From: JTS-AC122 sp050246015
Lineage (GTDB): Bacteria; Planctomycetota; Phycisphaerae; Phycisphaerales; UBA1924
DNA: 64,000 bases
Direction: 5' to 3'
Assembly: GCA_050246015.1 (NCBI GenBank)
Contig: JBFWWU010000011.1
Location: 95,421-159,420, forward strand
This document shows, in pieces, positions 62,379-64,000 of the stretch; positions within the stretch are counted from its first letter, which is position 1; every line of letters starts with the position of its first letter. The notes below the pieces were generated by a model that searched no databases, had not been told where the DNA came from, and saw only the letters and a list, made by a program, of their open reading frames with translations. Made by a program: the position numbers and the translations under genes.

Positions 62379-63149
62379 TCAGGCCAGCCCGCCGCCGCCT
62401 TGACGTGAGCGGATCATCATCTGCTGCAGCGTTCGGCCCGGGCACGCGGTCGGCTTGAGTTCGCGGTGCGTGTACACCCGGCTCACCGGCACGTTGTACT
62501 GGCTCATCTGCGATCGAACGAACTGCATGAGCGACGCCTGCGCCTGCGGCGTCGGGGTCTGCTGGTCGAAGTTGCCCAGCACCATGATCCCGAGGTTGTG
62601 CTCGTTGTTGTTCTCGACGTGCGCGCCCTGGAACCGAGTCGCCCGCCCCTCATAGACGCGCCCGAACGGATCGATGATGTAGTGGTACCCGATGTCCGCC
62701 CACCCGCGACCCACGTGCCCCGAACGAATGCCCTCCAGTTCACGCACGACCAGCGACGAACTGCGCAGGTCGCTGGAGTTGATCCCGCTGTGGTGAACCG
62801 TGATCCGGCTGACGCCGTTCATCGGGTTGATGTCTCGCGGCCGGGCGACGCCGCTGCGGGTCCACGCCGATCTGGAAACAATGCCGGTCGGGACCTCGGT
62901 GGTCGGCGCGGGGGCGACGGCGGTGGGCGGTGGCGGGAGGGGTCGCGCCTTGATGACGCCCCCCTCGTCGCGGATGGTGGGCCACGCGGGGCCGGGGAGC
63001 GACGCCGAGCGGGTCGTCTGGCAACCGACGAGGAACAAGCCCCCCAGCGCCAGCCCGCCGCCAAGGAGTTGTCGCCGGTGGATGCCCGACTCGGAGGATC
63101 CCTCCGAATCACCGCGTGATTCGAGATGCTGGTCATTCTCGCGGGTCAT
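62379..63149 (-). CDS. TAT-exported peptidoglycan amidase/PGRP-like lipoprotein
   Basis: A 256-residue N-acetylmuramoyl-L-alanine amidase-like protein. 'GIHRRQLLGGGLALGGLFLVGC' is a twin-arginine signal with lipobox. A Pro-rich linker follows, then a PGRP/amidase_2 domain: 'RITVHHSGINSSDL' (zinc His), 'WADIGYHYIIDPFGRVYEGRATRFQGAHVENNNEHNLGIMVLGNF' and 'YTHRELKPTACPGRTLQ' (His and Cys ligands). It would cleave or bind cell-wall peptides from the membrane surface. Confidence 0.92.
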   Translation of the reverse strand: MTRENDQHLESRGDSEGSSESGIHRRQLLGGGLALGGLFLVGCQTTRSASLPGPAWPTIRDEGGVIKARPLPPPPTAVAPAPTTEVPTGIVSRSAWTRSGVARPRDINPMNGVSRITVHHSGINSSDLRSSSLVVRELEGIRSGHVGRGWADIGYHYIIDPFGRVYEGRATRFQGAHVENNNEHNLGIMVLGNFDQQTPTPQAQASLMQFVRSQMSQYNVPVSRVYTHRELKPTACPGRTLQQMMIRSRQGGGGLA

Positions 63150-63220
63150 TGCTGTGGTGGTTCGACTAGAAATCGACCAATCTTTCCCGGTTTCTCCACA
63201 CGATTCCCAACAACTTGCAC

Positions 63221-63257
63221 GCCCCCCCCGCCCCCCCCGCCCCCCCCGCCCCCCCCC
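63221..63257. repeat. G/C homopolymer-type tandem repeat
   Basis: Four units of one G followed by eight or nine C (period 9), between the amidase and the anti-sigma gene. On the minus strand it gives four long G runs downstream of the anti-sigma stop. May be natural or a sequencing-prone region. Confidence 0.8.
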
Positions 63258-63285
63258 GCCCTCGCCCCGCCGTTGGCGTGCCCGG

Positions 63286-63744
63286 TCAGGATTCCCCCAC
63301 CGGCCGCTGATACCGCATGTGCAGCACGTTGCCCCGCCCCGAAAACTCGACGTCGGTCATGTACGCCCGCATCAGCAGCAGCCCGCGGCCGGACGGGAGT
63401 TCGAGGTTCTCATCCGCCGTCGGGTCCGGGACGTCCGCGGGCGTGAACCCCGGGCCCTGGTCCTCGATGTGCACGTGCACCTCGGCCGGGCTCACGGCGT
63501 ACTCGAACCGCACCGGCGTGCCCGACGGCAGCGACCGGTGCCCGTGGTGGAACGCGTTGCTCAGCGCCTCCTCGACCGCGAGCCGGACGGCGAACTTCGA
63601 GGTCTCGCCGTACCCGTGCCGCGTCAGCGCGGCCAGCAGCGCTTCCTCCGCGCCGTTGATGTCGTCGCGCCGGTTCGTCAGCCGAAGCGATGCGGAGTCG
63701 GCGGGATGGGAGGACGGTTGAGCCATTCGGGCCGCGGTGATCAT
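63286..63744 (-). CDS. Anti-sigma regulatory factor (RsbW-like Ser/Thr kinase)
   Basis: A 152-residue HATPase_c_2 protein. 'KFAVRLAVEEALSNAFHHGH' is the N-box, 'VHVHIEDQGPGFTP' the G1-like box and 'SGRGLLLMRAYMTDVEFSGRGNVLHMRY' the G2 region. Such kinases bind a sigma factor and phosphorylate a STAS antagonist. The antagonist-like gene fragment is just upstream (63782-63897). GTG at 63756 and ATG at 63726 are alternative starts. Confidence 0.88.
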   Translation of the reverse strand: MITAARMAQPSSHPADSASLRLTNRRDDINGAEEALLAALTRHGYGETSKFAVRLAVEEALSNAFHHGHRSLPSGTPVRFEYAVSPAEVHVHIEDQGPGFTPADVPDPTADENLELPSGRGLLLMRAYMTDVEFSGRGNVLHMRYQRPVGES

Positions 63745-63781
63745 GCCTGGTTCCACCTGGGTTGGACCCTCGGTCCTGGTG

Positions 63782-63897
63782 CTACTTGAAACTGGCGATC
63801 GCCTTGGCGGTCGTCTCGTGGATCTGGAAGATCCGATCGAGTTTGGTGATCTTGAAGACCTCCAGGATCTGCGGATCGATATTCGCCAGCCGGAGCT
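63782..63897 (-). CDS. STAS-domain anti-anti-sigma factor, C-terminal part (truncated by poly-G)
   Basis: Read on the minus strand, the bases from the poly-G edge to the TAG at 63782-63784 encode the last ~38 residues of a protein, including 'LRLANIDPQILEVFKITKL' and 'IFQIHETTAKAIASFK'. This is the end of a STAS domain of the SpoIIAA/RsbV type ('...GLLRLVNV...VLEVTGLDRVF.IY.....A...L'). The rest lies beyond the poly-G block. It is 37 bases upstream of the anti-sigma gene on the same strand, giving the usual antagonist-kinase pair. Confidence 0.8.

Positions 63898-64000
<103 letters not shown>

Overview
The window is GC-rich, gene-dense bacterial DNA. It looks like a planctomycete, most likely Phycisphaerae/Phycisphaerales. 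Supporting this, two secreted proteins end in paired NSQDFFDF-type repeats with a terminal Gly-Cys (the GC-type dockerin tail known from that group), two others end in a short hydrophobic stretch plus Arg cluster (PEP-CTERM-like), and the window also carries futalosine-pathway menaquinone genes, remnants of an Alternative Complex III operon and a kinase/NB-ARC/TPR regulator. No rRNA, tRNA, CRISPR array or intact transposase was recognised.

Layout. 1-2961: the end of an unknown gene, a membrane PAS sensor that stops before any kinase ATPase domain, and an orphan receiver. 3062-10611 (minus): a tight export operon running from a Cys-rich secreted protein through a TolC-like lipoprotein, HlyD-like adaptor, ABC ATPase and two FtsX/MacB-type permeases to a Cys-rich tandem-domain secreted protein. 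ATGA overlaps and strong ribosome binding sites tie it together. 10742-15101 (minus): a lipoprotein and a large Ser/Thr kinase-NB-ARC-TPR protein. 15415-18250 (plus): a decayed actABC operon with two internal deletions, an in-frame TGA and a 3' truncation that ends at a palindromic MITE-like element.

18362-29437: housekeeping and metabolism: 4-hydroxyphenylpyruvate dioxygenase, Ffh, MobA/MoeA, release factor 1, RdgB, a LolD/MacB-type ATPase, dUTPase, a TAT-exported sugar isomerase-like protein and a DNRLRE-like secreted protein. 29511-46797: a second TolC-like protein, secreted hypotheticals, a ChaN-PDZ protein, HMG-CoA lyase, a TM2 protein, a beta-helix/PA14 protein, a methyltransferase, AroA, a cytochrome b562-like protein, an S41 peptidase, a guanine-deaminase-like enzyme, a fatty-acid hydroxylase family protein, a GC-dockerin protein and a CHRD protein.

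47118-64000: MqnE with a long insert, a C-type lectin/GC-dockerin protein, a rhamnose-type operon (kinase, class II aldolase, sugar-binding lipoprotein, permease; no ATPase seen), a UvrD/PcrA helicase, a methyltransferase divergent from a UbiD decarboxylase, a degenerate receiver-like protein, glutamate dehydrogenase, a peptidase-tail remnant, a TAT amidase/PGRP lipoprotein and an anti-sigma kinase next to a truncated STAS antagonist. The last 103 bases are pure G and are almost certainly an assembly or sequencing artefact.

Genes that probably work together: the export operon; MobA with MoeA (molybdenum cofactor); MqnE and UbiD (menaquinone, though unlinked); the rhamnose-type operon; and the anti-sigma/STAS pair. 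All assignments come from reading motifs by eye; no database search was run.
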